Assembly (NCBI GenBank): GCA_020053915.1 | Contig: JAGVMG010000018.1 | Span: 1 to 44,072 of the forward strand | Length of the DNA stretch: 44,072 nucleotides | Source of the DNA: Parachlamydiales bacterium | GTDB taxonomy: Bacteria > Chlamydiota > Chlamydiia > Chlamydiales > Rhabdochlamydiaceae | Direction: 5' to 3' | Shown: one piece after another, positions 24,909 through 33,431 of the stretch | Position numbering within the stretch: position 1 is the stretch's first letter | How the letters are laid out: each line of letters opens with the position of its first letter | The notes under the pieces: generated by a model | Database searches by the model: none | Told to the model about the DNA's origin: nothing | The model's input: the letters and a program-made list of their open reading frames with translations, nothing else | Program-made: the position numbers and the translations under genes

Positions 24909-24923
24909 TCCAAGGAGCATCAG

Positions 24924-25997
24924 ATGGTAAAATACGGCAAGCTCCTCCCTCTTCTTCTCTGTGCAGGCACACTCAATGCCGACAATAAAACGATGAATTC
25001 GTTTGATAAGCGCCTTAGCGCATTAGAAACGCAGCCTCAAATCGAGAAAAGATACAATCCCCCAGCCCATTTAGCACATGGATTCCAGTTTTCGGCAGAC
25101 GCCCTCTATTGGCAAGCCCGCGAAAATGGGACTGCTTACGGACTCAAAAATTATCTCGGAAGCGACGGCGTCAATTCACAAAGAGAAGACATGAAAAATC
25201 TCAGCTTCGACTGGGACTTTGGATTCCGGGCTGGGGCCGCTTTTATCTTTCACCACGATGGCATGGCGCTCTCTTCTCAATGGACCCATTTCGATACGAA
25301 AGCCAAAGACCTCGGCCACGGACCTACACCTGATGTCTTTATCCCCATCTGGTCCAATCCCGACTTTGCCCCAGGCATGATGCTCTCCAACCGCGCCAAA
25401 GCAAGATGGCACCTCAATCTCAATCAAATCGACGTGATGCTCTCCCGCCCCTTCCGCGTCAGCAAATACCTCGTGCTCAACCCCGAAATTGGCCCCTCAG
25501 GTCTCTGGCTCAAACAGCACTACCGCATCAAATACCGCAGACCTCCGATCAACCCAGGACACAGCCATGTCCGCATGACCGATGAATTCTCAGCGATCGG
25601 ATTGCGCGCTGGACTAGATACCCGGTTTGGATTCCCCGGTGGATGGGGCATTTTTAACGAAACCACTCTCTCCCTCTATTATGGAGAGTTCCAGCTCCAT
25701 CGCAAAGAGACCTACACCCTCGCTCTCCCTCCACACTCAGAGCTCGGCGACAGCGTGCGCAAAACATGGCGTGGCGTCGCCCCTGTCCTCCAAATGGCGT
25801 TAGGGATCCGCTATGACCACTCCTTTCACGACGACAGCATGGCAGTTACCTTCAAGCTCGCCTGGGAAACTGCGGTCTACTTCTCGCAAAACCAGTTCTT
25901 GCGCTTTGTCACCCCCAACATGGGCAATAGCATCGTCCCTACCCAAGGCGACATTACTCTTTGCGGCGGTACATTTTCTGTAGGATTTGTTTTCTGA
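24924..25997 (+). CDS. MOMP-like outer-membrane beta-barrel, paralogue 3
   Basis: A 357-residue exported barrel. It has a short signal (MVKYGKLLPLLLCAGTLNAD), a heptad segment (MNSFDKRLSALETQ), and the family barrel: FQFSADALYWQARENGTAYG, WDFGFRAGAAFIFHHDGMA, and the end ITLCGGTFSVGFVF with terminal Phe. AAGGAG at 24912-24917 supports ATG 24924. It starts 15 bases after paralogue 2, so the two are probably one transcript. It is more diverged from paralogue 1 than paralogue 2 is in the LPHD block. The same porin-like role is inferred. Confidence 0.88.
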   Translation: MVKYGKLLPLLLCAGTLNADNKTMNSFDKRLSALETQPQIEKRYNPPAHLAHGFQFSADALYWQARENGTAYGLKNYLGSDGVNSQREDMKNLSFDWDFGFRAGAAFIFHHDGMALSSQWTHFDTKAKDLGHGPTPDVFIPIWSNPDFAPGMMLSNRAKARWHLNLNQIDVMLSRPFRVSKYLVLNPEIGPSGLWLKQHYRIKYRRPPINPGHSHVRMTDEFSAIGLRAGLDTRFGFPGGWGIFNETTLSLYYGEFQLHRKETYTLALPPHSELGDSVRKTWRGVAPVLQMALGIRYDHSFHDDSMAVTFKLAWETAVYFSQNQFLRFVTPNMGNSIVPTQGDITLCGGTFSVGFVF

Positions 25998-26017
25998 AAT
26001 AAAAAAGCTCAACTGAC

Positions 26018-26881
26018 TTAAGGGAGGCAGTACGCTTTTACATCAGGGGCATTCACGATTGTGACCTGTTTAGACATTGGCTCGTTGTAGAGATGATCTG
26101 TCTTCAGGTGCTTCTTGATCCAAGAGGTGCGCAGCCAAGGGATGTCACCCGGGAGGTCACCCATTTCCTCGCTATCTCTACTCGCAAAACTGCAACCTTT
26201 GGCATACTCATTGGTGCCTGTGAGATACGGCGTCCCCAATAGAAAACACTTATGTTTCGCAGGATACAGCGGCTGTTCAAAATCCCAAGCGTAAAGTGTT
26301 CGAAGAGCCGCTTGAATGGCAGCTGTATCTCCATTGTTCCATTCGCCGACAAGCTTTAAAAATAATTTTGCAAAAGCGCCGATCCACGTTGTATCATAAT
26401 ACTCTCTTTGAAGTTGAACTGCGGCACTTAACCGTTTTTTGATCTCTGAGATTTTATCACAATCCCATTGTCGCGCAAGTTTAGCAGACTGAGGATGCGT
26501 TTTTTCAAGGGCACATTTGTATTCTTTAATCTTTTGATCAACAGCCTTCATTTTATCAAAAATGACTTTATTCTCACCTACTGGATCTGTGAGTCGTTCA
26601 CCACCACCTTCAGTCCATCGTTTCTTAAGGGCACCCCTCTCATTTTTTAAAGCGGTATAAAGGTTTTTGGGAGGATTGTCCCAGTGAGGATTCGCCTTTA
26701 AAATTTTACGGATCGCAGAAGATGCCTGGTATGATAATAGGATTAAATCGCCACTCTTTTTGAAAGAGTCTGAGTCTGCGTCTTTTAAGAATTCATTGAT
26801 TTGCTTGCTTGAAGACGGATTCAAACGACTCGCTTCATTTTTGTTCAACACAAGGCTTAAATTGACTGATGTACCGCTCAT
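26018..26881 (-). CDS. Unknown protein, tandem paralogue 1
   Basis: A 287-residue soluble protein I do not recognise, clearly homologous along its whole length to the next gene upstream (26943-27812). Shared blocks include QNEASRL-like near the N-terminus, FKKSGDL, NPHWDN, KLARQWDCDKISEIKKRL, AVQLQREYYDTTWIG, WNNGDTAAIQAALRTLYAWD and, at the end, DIPWLRTSWIKKHLKTDHLY. It is rich in helices and Lys, without signal or membrane spans. The second ATG (26881) is chosen because GGAG is spaced correctly for it and it matches the paralogue's MSG start. A stem-loop lies between the two genes. Function unknown; a lineage-specific secreted protein is possible. Confidence 0.8.
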   Translation of the reverse strand: MSGTSVNLSLVLNKNEASRLNPSSSKQINEFLKDADSDSFKKSGDLILLSYQASSAIRKILKANPHWDNPPKNLYTALKNERGALKKRWTEGGGERLTDPVGENKVIFDKMKAVDQKIKEYKCALEKTHPQSAKLARQWDCDKISEIKKRLSAAVQLQREYYDTTWIGAFAKLFLKLVGEWNNGDTAAIQAALRTLYAWDFEQPLYPAKHKCFLLGTPYLTGTNEYAKGCSFASRDSEEMGDLPGDIPWLRTSWIKKHLKTDHLYNEPMSKQVTIVNAPDVKAYCLP

Positions 26882-26903
26882 CATTTCTCCACGTTTGAGA
26901 TAA

Positions 26904-26934
26904 GCCTTAAGCTGCCAAAGAGCCAGCTTAAGGC
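26904..26934 (-). terminator. Stem-loop between the tandem paralogues
   Basis: An 11-bp perfect stem (GCCTTAAGCTG at 26904-26914 pairing with 26924-26934) and a 9-base loop. There is no T run on either side, so it may be a weak terminator, attenuator or transcript-stabilising hairpin rather than a full intrinsic terminator. Confidence 0.5.
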
Positions 26935-26942
26935 AATAGAAG

Positions 26943-27812
26943 TTACGCTGTTTTTACAGCAGGGACATTAACGATTGTGACCTGTTTAGATAAAGGCTCG
27001 TTATAGAGGTGATCTGTCTTCAGATGTTTTTTTACCCACGAGGTGCGCAGCCAAGGGATATTACCAATTCGCTCGCTATCTGCACTCGTTGAATCAGAAC
27101 CTTTGGCATATTCATTTGAGCCTACTTTAAACGGCGGTCCGCCTTGGAAATCGGATTCCGCATGGGCAGGAATATTACACAGAGGTTGTTCAAAATCCCA
27201 CCTGTAAAGCTTATGAAGAGCTGATTGAATAGCAGCTGTATCCCCATTGTTCCATTGACCGGTCAGCTTTAAAAAGAATTTAGAAACAGAGCCCATCCAC
27301 GTCGTATCGTAATACTCTCTTTGCAGTTGAACTGCAGCGCCTAACCGTTTTTTGATCTCTGAAATTTTATCGCAATCCCACTGACGAGCAAGTTTAGCAA
27401 ACTGAGGATGCGTTTTTTCAAGGTTGCACTTGTATGCTTCAATCCTTTTTTGAATAGCCTGCATTTTATCAGAAACAACCTTGGCTTCACCTGTTGGATT
27501 TCTGAGTTGTTCTACAAAAGCATCGGTGTCATCATTATCAGGAACTAATTTATCGAATCGCTTATTAAGAACATTCCATTCTTTTTGCAAAGCAGGACAA
27601 GGATTTTTAGGAATGTTATCCCAGTGGGGATTCGCTTCTACAATATGAAACATCGCAAGAGATGCATCGAATGCTAATCGGCCTAAATCGCCACTCTTTT
27701 TGAAAGTTTCGGGGTTTGCGTTTTCCAGGAATGAATTGATACGCTTATTTGAATGCGTGCTCAAACGACTCGCTTCATTTTGGCTCAGTACTGAACTTAA
27801 ATCGCCACTCAT
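26943..27812 (-). CDS. Unknown protein, tandem paralogue 2
   Basis: A 289-residue paralogue of the 26018-26881 product, most alike in the central block (KLARQWDCDKISEIKKRLGA, REYYDTTWMG, WNNGDTAAIQSALHKLYRWD) and the C-terminal PWLRTSWVKKHLKTDHLYNE. The two differ in a charged insert near residue 85 (LVPDNDDTDAFVEQL) and in a loop before the C-terminal block. The frame is open upstream to 27950, but ATG 27812 has GAGGA upstream, matches the paralogue, and lies downstream of a strong promoter. It is the first gene of the pair. No domain is recognised. Confidence 0.8.
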   Translation of the reverse strand: MSGDLSSVLSQNEASRLSTHSNKRINSFLENANPETFKKSGDLGRLAFDASLAMFHIVEANPHWDNIPKNPCPALQKEWNVLNKRFDKLVPDNDDTDAFVEQLRNPTGEAKVVSDKMQAIQKRIEAYKCNLEKTHPQFAKLARQWDCDKISEIKKRLGAAVQLQREYYDTTWMGSVSKFFLKLTGQWNNGDTAAIQSALHKLYRWDFEQPLCNIPAHAESDFQGGPPFKVGSNEYAKGSDSTSADSERIGNIPWLRTSWVKKHLKTDHLYNEPLSKQVTIVNVPAVKTA

Positions 27813-27848
27813 GGGTTCCTCTACGGTTTTGTTAATATAATTGCGGGG

Positions 27849-27878
27849 ATTATATCGATTTAATCCAGTTTTAATCAA
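27849..27878 (-). promoter_or_regulatory. Sigma-70-like promoter for the tandem paralogue pair
   Basis: On the minus strand, TTGATT (27873-27878), an 18-base spacer, and a perfect TATAAT (27849-27854), about 37 bases before the ATG at 27812. Confidence 0.65.
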
Positions 27879-28059
27879 TATAATTCGCCTCTGTCGAAAT
27901 AAACATCCTTTGAATTGACATGAACATTTTTGAGCCTCTCTGCAACACATTGATATTCAGAGCAAAACTAAAATGCTTATATTTTTAAAAACAAATTTAT
28001 AACAAAGCGCACAAATAACGCTAAAAAAAAATTAAAAAATAAAACAACTTAATTACCGA

Positions 28060-28088
28060 TTGACGTGCGCTCTTTATTTTTGTAGTCT
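28060..28088 (+). promoter_or_regulatory. Promoter for the 2H-phosphoesterase-like gene
   Basis: TTGACG at 28060-28065, a 17-base spacer, and TAGTCT at 28083-28088. Transcription would begin near 28095, which leaves no leader for the earlier in-frame TTG at 28092 and supports the start at 28167. Confidence 0.5.
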
Positions 28089-28166
28089 AACTTGGCAATG
28101 CATTCCATCCCTCTGGGCATTGTCCAAAGTCCGGGTGCAGATCCACCTCAAACAAGAGATCTGTCC

Positions 28167-28754
28167 ATGAAAAGTATCATTCGAAAATTCACCTCTATTC
28201 TCGTTCTAACCCTTTGTCTTTTCTCGGTTGCTATCGCGGGAGACTATCATGTCGAGCCGCAAACGCACATCGTCGAAAAGGCGCTGCAATGCGAGCAAAA
28301 GGGAGTGTTAAAGCAAAAAGATAACGGGTACCTCTATCTGGAGGTGTCTAAAGATTTTATCGCAGAAACACTTCCCCTCATTGAATTGGTCGGCAAAATC
28401 GTTCCTCCGCGTCATTATACAAGTAAAAAAGGGATTGGCGCGCACATTAGCATCATGTACGAAAATGAGCGGATTGAACATGAAATCTGGGAAATTCCAG
28501 AGATTGGTCAAGAGTTCTCATTTAACGTGATGGAATTACGCACTGTAAAAATCAGCCGTGACAACAAGATGAAAAAATTATGGCTGCTTGCTGTAGACGC
28601 ACCTGAGCTTGAACGCTTGCGTGAAAGTTACGGCCTTTCCTCTTTGCTCAAGGGACATAACTTCCACATCACGATTGGGACTCAAATGCCAAAGACGGTA
28701 ACGGAAATTGTTCTGTTTGAACAAGACGAAGAAATCAATAACAACGCTGCATAA
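28167..28754 (+). CDS. Exported 2H-phosphoesterase-like protein
   Basis: A 195-residue protein with a clear Sec signal (residues 1-24, cleavage after AIA). The mature part has the two HxS/T motifs that define the 2H phosphoesterase superfamily: H93-I-S95 in KGIGAHISIMYENE and H167-I-T169 in LKGHNFHITIGTQ. In known members the two histidines act on 2',3'-cyclic or 2',5' phosphodiester bonds of RNA or nucleotides. A periplasmic or secreted location is unusual for that activity. The frame is open from 28092, but promoter position and signal peptide favour ATG 28167, with only a weak AAGAG ribosome site. It is followed by a hairpin at 28768-28791. Confidence 0.72.
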   Translation: MKSIIRKFTSILVLTLCLFSVAIAGDYHVEPQTHIVEKALQCEQKGVLKQKDNGYLYLEVSKDFIAETLPLIELVGKIVPPRHYTSKKGIGAHISIMYENERIEHEIWEIPEIGQEFSFNVMELRTVKISRDNKMKKLWLLAVDAPELERLRESYGLSSLLKGHNFHITIGTQMPKTVTEIVLFEQDEEINNNAA

Positions 28755-28767
28755 TGTCTTTAAAGGT

Positions 28768-28791
28768 GGCAAGAATCTTTGAATTCTTGCC
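28768..28791 (+). terminator. Stem-loop after the 2H-like gene
   Basis: A 9-bp stem (GGCAAGAAT at 28768-28776 pairing with 28783-28791) and a 6-base loop. There is no T run, so termination strength is uncertain. Confidence 0.45.
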
Positions 28792-28926
28792 CCTTCCAAC
28801 TTGATTTGATACAACATTAAACCCCTCAAAACTAACATATTACTCGTCAAAACAAAATTTTTTAACTGGACTTTTACTACAAAATTAAATAAATTATTAC
28901 AAAACTAAAACCTAAGAGGAAATTGT

Positions 28927-30195
28927 ATGGCAGCAACTAGTTCTAGCATCAGCCCCGTTAGCCCCCTCACTTCTAGCCCTTCCATTCCTGGCGGATCAGA
29001 CTTGGGAGATTCCCGCGTTTTTGATCATTTGTTTTCACATCATCGCAGGTTATCAGGAACGGAAAACATCTCTACCCTCAATACAGAAAAAATCATTGAG
29101 AAATTAAAAGGTTTCATGAAACAAGCCGAGGCATGCACTGAATGGCATGATCCTTATTACAGATCAAAGGAAAGCGGTTTGGCAAGAACCGTTTACGTAG
29201 TTCCCACTGGTACATTCATGTTATTAACGCGAAAATCTCTGGGTGATTTGATGGTCGGAGGGAGCACTAAAAGGACGTATACAGCGATTAACTTAGCCAC
29301 AAATATTTTATTCACTTATTACTCTTGCAAGGAAAAAATCACAGCAAGCAGAACTTCTCCTGGTGTACCTACAAAAAACGAATGGGAATGTCTTGTCCAG
29401 GCCAGAATGGGAATTGAGATCACCGCTCCGACATTTCCAAAGAGCGCTATCTTTCAGCAAAAGAAGGACGCTCGCTATTTATGTTATCTAGGGCACAAAA
29501 TGGAAGGCGATCTTTGTGATGGCATTTCATCTAACCGCATCGATCTCAATAACATTCAAACACGTTTTAACTTAGTTCACCAAATCGCAGACGTTACCGC
29601 ACGGTTTCAGACTAAAGCAAAGGAGATCTTTGGAGAAGAATGTGTCCATCGCGATTTAAAACCCGATAACTATCTCTATGATTTCGAAAATGGAGAACTT
29701 GTGGTCCGATTGATCGACTTTGAACGCGTACTCGTAAGCGGGACAAAGGCTCCAGCCTCGGGCACGGGTCACTATGTAGACCCTGACATATTAAAAGAAA
29801 CCGTCAAGGGTTCTTCTTCCTATGCAGCAAAGCAATATAACGATAGTTGGAGCTTAGGAATGACATTAATAAAGATCCTCTTCCACGCAAAAGCTATTGA
29901 TGTTAGCTGGCTTATGTCTAATCCCAATTTACACTCAATTTTAATCCGTTCTGCCCACGGTTCTCTCATGCTCGACCTTCTCGAATTTGAAACGCAAGAT
30001 GACTGGATTGAGGTTGCGCCTTCAAAAGACTCTATTGAGTATGTGATCTACTTGTTGCTACAATTGCACCCAGCAAACCGCTGTACGATAAGGCAAGCTG
30101 CAGACTATTTGCTCCGTTTAAAAAATCGATTACAGCCCGAAGTTAGTACGAAAGCGACGGACGCAACAGCAGAATCACTTCTTTTAACGCCTTGA
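28927..30195 (+). CDS. Serine/threonine protein kinase-like protein, candidate effector
   Basis: A 422-residue protein. It has a low-complexity Ser/Pro N-terminus (1-25, like that of the ankyrin/LRR protein) and then a kinase-like domain. The catalytic loop is HRDLKPDN (241-248; D243, K245, N248 intact). The metal-site triplet is DFE (264-266) instead of DFG. GTGHYVDPDIL stands for the activation-loop end, and DSWSLGMTL (306-314) for subdomain IX. The glycine-rich loop and the ATP lysine are poorly conserved (a GGSTKR segment near 111 is the best candidate), so it may be a divergent kinase or a pseudokinase. AGAGGA precedes ATG 28927. Its 3' end overlaps sufS by 53 bases. Export through the T3SS is inferred from architecture. 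Confidence 0.8.
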   Translation: MAATSSSISPVSPLTSSPSIPGGSDLGDSRVFDHLFSHHRRLSGTENISTLNTEKIIEKLKGFMKQAEACTEWHDPYYRSKESGLARTVYVVPTGTFMLLTRKSLGDLMVGGSTKRTYTAINLATNILFTYYSCKEKITASRTSPGVPTKNEWECLVQARMGIEITAPTFPKSAIFQQKKDARYLCYLGHKMEGDLCDGISSNRIDLNNIQTRFNLVHQIADVTARFQTKAKEIFGEECVHRDLKPDNYLYDFENGELVVRLIDFERVLVSGTKAPASGTGHYVDPDILKETVKGSSSYAAKQYNDSWSLGMTLIKILFHAKAIDVSWLMSNPNLHSILIRSAHGSLMLDLLEFETQDDWIEVAPSKDSIEYVIYLLLQLHPANRCTIRQAADYLLRLKNRLQPEVSTKATDATAESLLLTP

Positions 30196-31390
30196 CGAAG
30201 GTGTCGACCTCTTCAAAGGTGTTATAGAACGCAAAAGAAATGCGCGTGAGCGAATTAACTCCTAAGGCTTTGAGGGCAGGCTGAGCGCACATGTGTCCAG
30301 TACGTACGGCAATGCCGCGAATGTCGAGCAGAGTACCGATGTCCAAAGGATGCAGTCCTTCGACGGTAAAGCTAATGATCCCCGCTTTCTGTGGCGAGGT
30401 TCCAATGATTTTTAGCCCTTTGATCTCTTGCATTTTTTTAGTTGCATGATGGAGAAGATCCATCTCCCAAGCTTGGATCCGCTCCCTTCCGATCGATTCG
30501 ATGAAGCGAAGCGCCTCACAAAGACCGATCACCTCGGCAATCATGGGTGTTCCCGCTTCGAAGCGCAACGGAGGATGCTGATAGGTCGCGGATTCGAGGG
30601 TCACCGTATCGATCATGTCGCCGCCGCCTTGATAGGGGGGCATTTTTTCTAAGAGGTGGCGTTTTCCGTAAAGGATGCCAATGCCGGTAGGTCCATAGGC
30701 TTTATGACCGGAAAAGGCGTAAAAATCGGCATTCATCTGCTGAACATCGACAGGCATATGTGCTGCACTTTGCGCGCCATCGATCATCACCTTAGCGCCT
30801 TTCGCATGAGCTCGTTTGATGATCTCTTCAACAGGGTTTAATGTGCCTGTGGAATTAGCGATATGTCCAACGCTGACAAGACGCGTGCGGTCGGTGAGCA
30901 GTTTGTCGAACTCATCAAGCATCAGTTCCGCTTGGGCGTTGATCGGAATCGCTTTTAATATGGCTCCTCTCTCTTGGCAGGCGATTTGCCAAGGGATGAT
31001 GTTCGAATGGTGCTCTAGTGTGGAAATGATAATCTCATCGCCAGGCTGCACAAAGGCTTTGCAAAAGGAGCTTGCGACAAGATTAATCGCTTCTGTTGTT
31101 CCTTTAGTAAAGATGATCTCTTCTGGAAAAGCAGCATTGAGAAATTCTTTGATCTGCCGGCGTGCATCGAAATAACGTGTGGTTGCTTGAGAGGCAAAAT
31201 CGTAGACGGCGCGATTGACAGTCGCGTACTGCTCTTCGTAAAAACGCACGATCGCTTCCACCACACAGCGCGGCTTGTGAGCTGTCGCTGCTGAATCGAG
31301 ATAAATAAATGGCTTTCCATGCATCATTTGAGAGAGCATGGGAAATTGCTGACGGATCTTCGTGACGTTAAATTCCAGAGTTTTGTTCAC
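30143..31390 (-). CDS. sufS: Cysteine desulfurase SufS
   Basis: A 415-residue pyridoxal-phosphate enzyme that takes sulfur from cysteine for Fe-S cluster assembly on SufBCD. The cofactor lysine is K230 in FSGHKAYGPTG. The sulfur-carrying cysteine is C368 in RTGHMCAQPAL, typical of group II desulfurases. A GTG start at 31390 overlaps sufD by 23 bases, with AAGGA about 13 bases before it. No SufE or SufU activator gene is adjacent. It is the last gene of sufBCDS, and its 3' end runs 53 bases into the convergent kinase-like gene. Confidence 0.95.
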   Translation of the reverse strand: MNKTLEFNVTKIRQQFPMLSQMMHGKPFIYLDSAATAHKPRCVVEAIVRFYEEQYATVNRAVYDFASQATTRYFDARRQIKEFLNAAFPEEIIFTKGTTEAINLVASSFCKAFVQPGDEIIISTLEHHSNIIPWQIACQERGAILKAIPINAQAELMLDEFDKLLTDRTRLVSVGHIANSTGTLNPVEEIIKRAHAKGAKVMIDGAQSAAHMPVDVQQMNADFYAFSGHKAYGPTGIGILYGKRHLLEKMPPYQGGGDMIDTVTLESATYQHPPLRFEAGTPMIAEVIGLCEALRFIESIGRERIQAWEMDLLHHATKKMQEIKGLKIIGTSPQKAGIISFTVEGLHPLDIGTLLDIRGIAVRTGHMCAQPALKALGVNSLTRISFAFYNTFEEVDTFVKALKEVILLLRPSLSY

Positions 31391-32675
31391 TGTTGCCCAC
31401 TTCCTTACATTTTAAGTAATCATTTAAAAGGATTTGCATTTCTTGAGCAATCGAGAGATGCGAAATTTGCGTTAAAATTTCTTGGGCAAAGGCTGATACG
31501 AGGAGATTTTTAGCGAGCGCATTGTCAATTCCTCGTGTATTCAAATAAAAAAGCTGCGCGGGATCGATCTGTGCGACGGTAGCTCCGTGCGAAGCTTTGA
31601 CATCATCGGCAAAAATTTCCAAATTCGGCTTTGCAAACGCTTGAGCATGTTTTCCAAGAATCAAGTGATTGTTCAGCTGATAGGCTTGTGTTTTTTGCGC
31701 TGCTGGATGAACGTAAATCTTCCCTTCAAAGCTCGATTGGCTTAACTCGCATAACACCCCTTTGAAGAGCTGGGATGAGTGCGTGTGCGGCGCTTGATGA
31801 TCCATATGCACATGCACATGGGAATGATTTTTATTTTTAAGCATTGCAATCCCCTGCAATGTGGCAGAAGCGCCTTGTCCCACCAATGCAACGCGATAAT
31901 CTTGTCGCACTGTTTTCGATCCTGTTGTCATAGAAAGGCAAGAAAGCTCAGCATCTTTTTTTACTGTGGCTCTGAGCGATTCAAAGTGCCAACTTTGCTC
32001 ATCAGGGCGCAAAATCTGCACAGATTGAAAACGCGCACCCTCTTCGAGAGTCAAATCGGTAAACGTGTTGCAGAAATGAGCAGGAGAACTTAATGAGGTA
32101 GAAATCCATTTCACTTGAGAATGTGCGCCGATAAAAAGATGTAATCTAGGAGCCGACAATTTCTTTTCGGTAGACACATGCACACACTGAATCGGCATTT
32201 TGAGCTCCGTATTCGGAGGAATGGAAAGGAATGCCCCTTGTGTATGCAAAGCGAGATTCAGCGCTGCAAACGGATCCTTCTCTTCGCTAATCGCTGTATT
32301 TAAGCGGTGATTTAAAAGATGAGCAAATTTGCGCTGTGCTTCGTGTAAAGGAAGAAGAATAATGGAAGGAGGCAACGCGGATAGATCGGATAAATCAAGA
32401 CGCAAGGTTCCATCGACAAAGACAAAATAGGAGTGGGTGCATTCGGGATACACAAGACGCTGCACGTCCTCTAAAGAACACTCTGCATCTTGCGACATCT
32501 CAAAGGTGAGCGCATAAAATTCGCGCAACGGAACATACTGAAAAGAACTTAACGATTTGTCGGGAAGTCCTAACGCGTTCAGAAGATCCCATCCCAAATT
32601 GCGCCAAGACACAAGCGCATCTAACCCTTTTCGAGCCTCAAAATGGGAGAGTAAATGGGAATGAAAGGCTAGCAT
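31368..32675 (-). CDS. sufD: Fe-S scaffold subunit SufD
   Basis: A 435-residue SufB/SufD-family protein of the SufBC2D scaffold. The right-handed beta-helix core is seen in [20 protein letters not shown], and the C-terminal family block is [40 protein letters not shown]. The frame opens at 32702, but ATG 32675 ([12 protein letters not shown]) has GAGGAAG at suitable spacing and is preferred; it overlaps sufC by 7 bases. H in SHGATV corresponds to the conserved SufD histidine implicated in iron handling. Confidence 0.93.
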   Translation of the reverse strand: MLAFHSHLLSHFEARKGLDALVSWRNLGWDLLNALGLPDKSLSSFQYVPLREFYALTFEMSQDAECSLEDVQRLVYPECTHSYFVFVDGTLRLDLSDLSALPPSIILLPLHEAQRKFAHLLNHRLNTAISEEKDPFAALNLALHTQGAFLSIPPNTELKMPIQCVHVSTEKKLSAPRLHLFIGAHSQVKWISTSLSSPAHFCNTFTDLTLEEGARFQSVQILRPDEQSWHFESLRATVKKDAELSCLSMTTGSKTVRQDYRVALVGQGASATLQGIAMLKNKNHSHVHVHMDHQAPHTHSSQLFKGVLCELSQSSFEGKIYVHPAAQKTQAYQLNNHLILGKHAQAFAKPNLEIFADDVKASHGATVAQIDPAQLFYLNTRGIDNALAKNLLVSAFAQEILTQISHLSIAQEMQILLNDYLKCKEVGNSEQNSGI

Positions 32676-33427
32676 GGAGCCACTTCCTCTGATTTCAGCC
32701 AATCATATCCTTTTTTCTCGAGCTCTTGAGCGAGCTCTGCTCCACCAGAAAGAACAATTTTCCCATCCATGACGACGTGGATGAAGTGAGGGTGGATATA
32801 TTCGAGAAGACGCTGATAGTGAGTGATGAGAAGCAACGCATTTCCTTTATTCTGTAACCGGTTAACCCCTTTTGCAACAACGCGCATCGCATCGATATCT
32901 AGCCCAGAATCTGTTTCATCGAGGATTGCAAGCTTCGGCTCGAGCACTGCCATCTGAAGGATCTCATTGCGTTTTTTCTCTCCTCCGGAAAAGCCCTCGT
33001 TCACATTGCGCAGCTTAAATTCGTTTTTCACTTCAACAAGAGAAATCTTTTCATCGAGCAAGCGGCTAAACGTCTCTTCATTCAATGCCACTTTCCCTTG
33101 AGCTTTGAGAAGAGCGCTATGAGCAGCGTGTAAAAATTGGAGATTGGAGACACCGGGAATTTCTACAGGATATTGGAACCCAAGGAAAATGCCGAGGTGC
33201 GCGCGCTCTTCAGGAGACAGCTCTAAGACATTCTTACCTTCGAACAACACCTCGCCAGAGGTGACTTCATAGGCAGGATCTCCCGAAAGGATTTTCGCTA
33301 AGGTCGACTTACCAGCTCCATTGGGCCCCATGATCGCATGGATTTCGCCTGGCCGAATGGTCAGGTTGATCCCTTTCAGCAAAGGCTTACCGTCGATGGA
33401 AGCGTGTAAATCTTTAATTTCTAACAT
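32669..33427 (-). CDS. sufC: Fe-S assembly ATPase SufC
   Basis: A 252-residue ABC-type ATPase powering the SufBC2D scaffold. The Walker A motif is GPNGAGKST (34-42), the signature is [11 protein letters not shown], and Walker B runs into the D-loop in [15 protein letters not shown]. The Q-loop block [15 protein letters not shown] is the SufC-specific form. ATG 33427 lies 4 bases after the sufB stop. Confidence 0.97.
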   Translation of the reverse strand: MLEIKDLHASIDGKPLLKGINLTIRPGEIHAIMGPNGAGKSTLAKILSGDPAYEVTSGEVLFEGKNVLELSPEERAHLGIFLGFQYPVEIPGVSNLQFLHAAHSALLKAQGKVALNEETFSRLLDEKISLVEVKNEFKLRNVNEGFSGGEKKRNEILQMAVLEPKLAILDETDSGLDIDAMRVVAKGVNRLQNKGNALLLITHYQRLLEYIHPHFIHVVMDGKIVLSGGAELAQELEKKGYDWLKSEEVAPC

Positions 33428-33431
33428 CTCA

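Larger units (their letters stand above)
27813..28166. other. 354-bp divergent intergenic region
   Basis: AT-rich. It holds a promoter for each flanking gene (27849-27878 minus, 28060-28088 plus) and no gene that I can support. The part between about 27880 and 28055 shows nothing recognisable beyond A/T runs. Confidence 0.7.

Noticed and set aside
25998-26017. Terminator between MOMP-like gene 3 and the convergent unknown gene
   Set aside because: An A run followed by AGCTCAACT is present but no complementary arm forms a stem.
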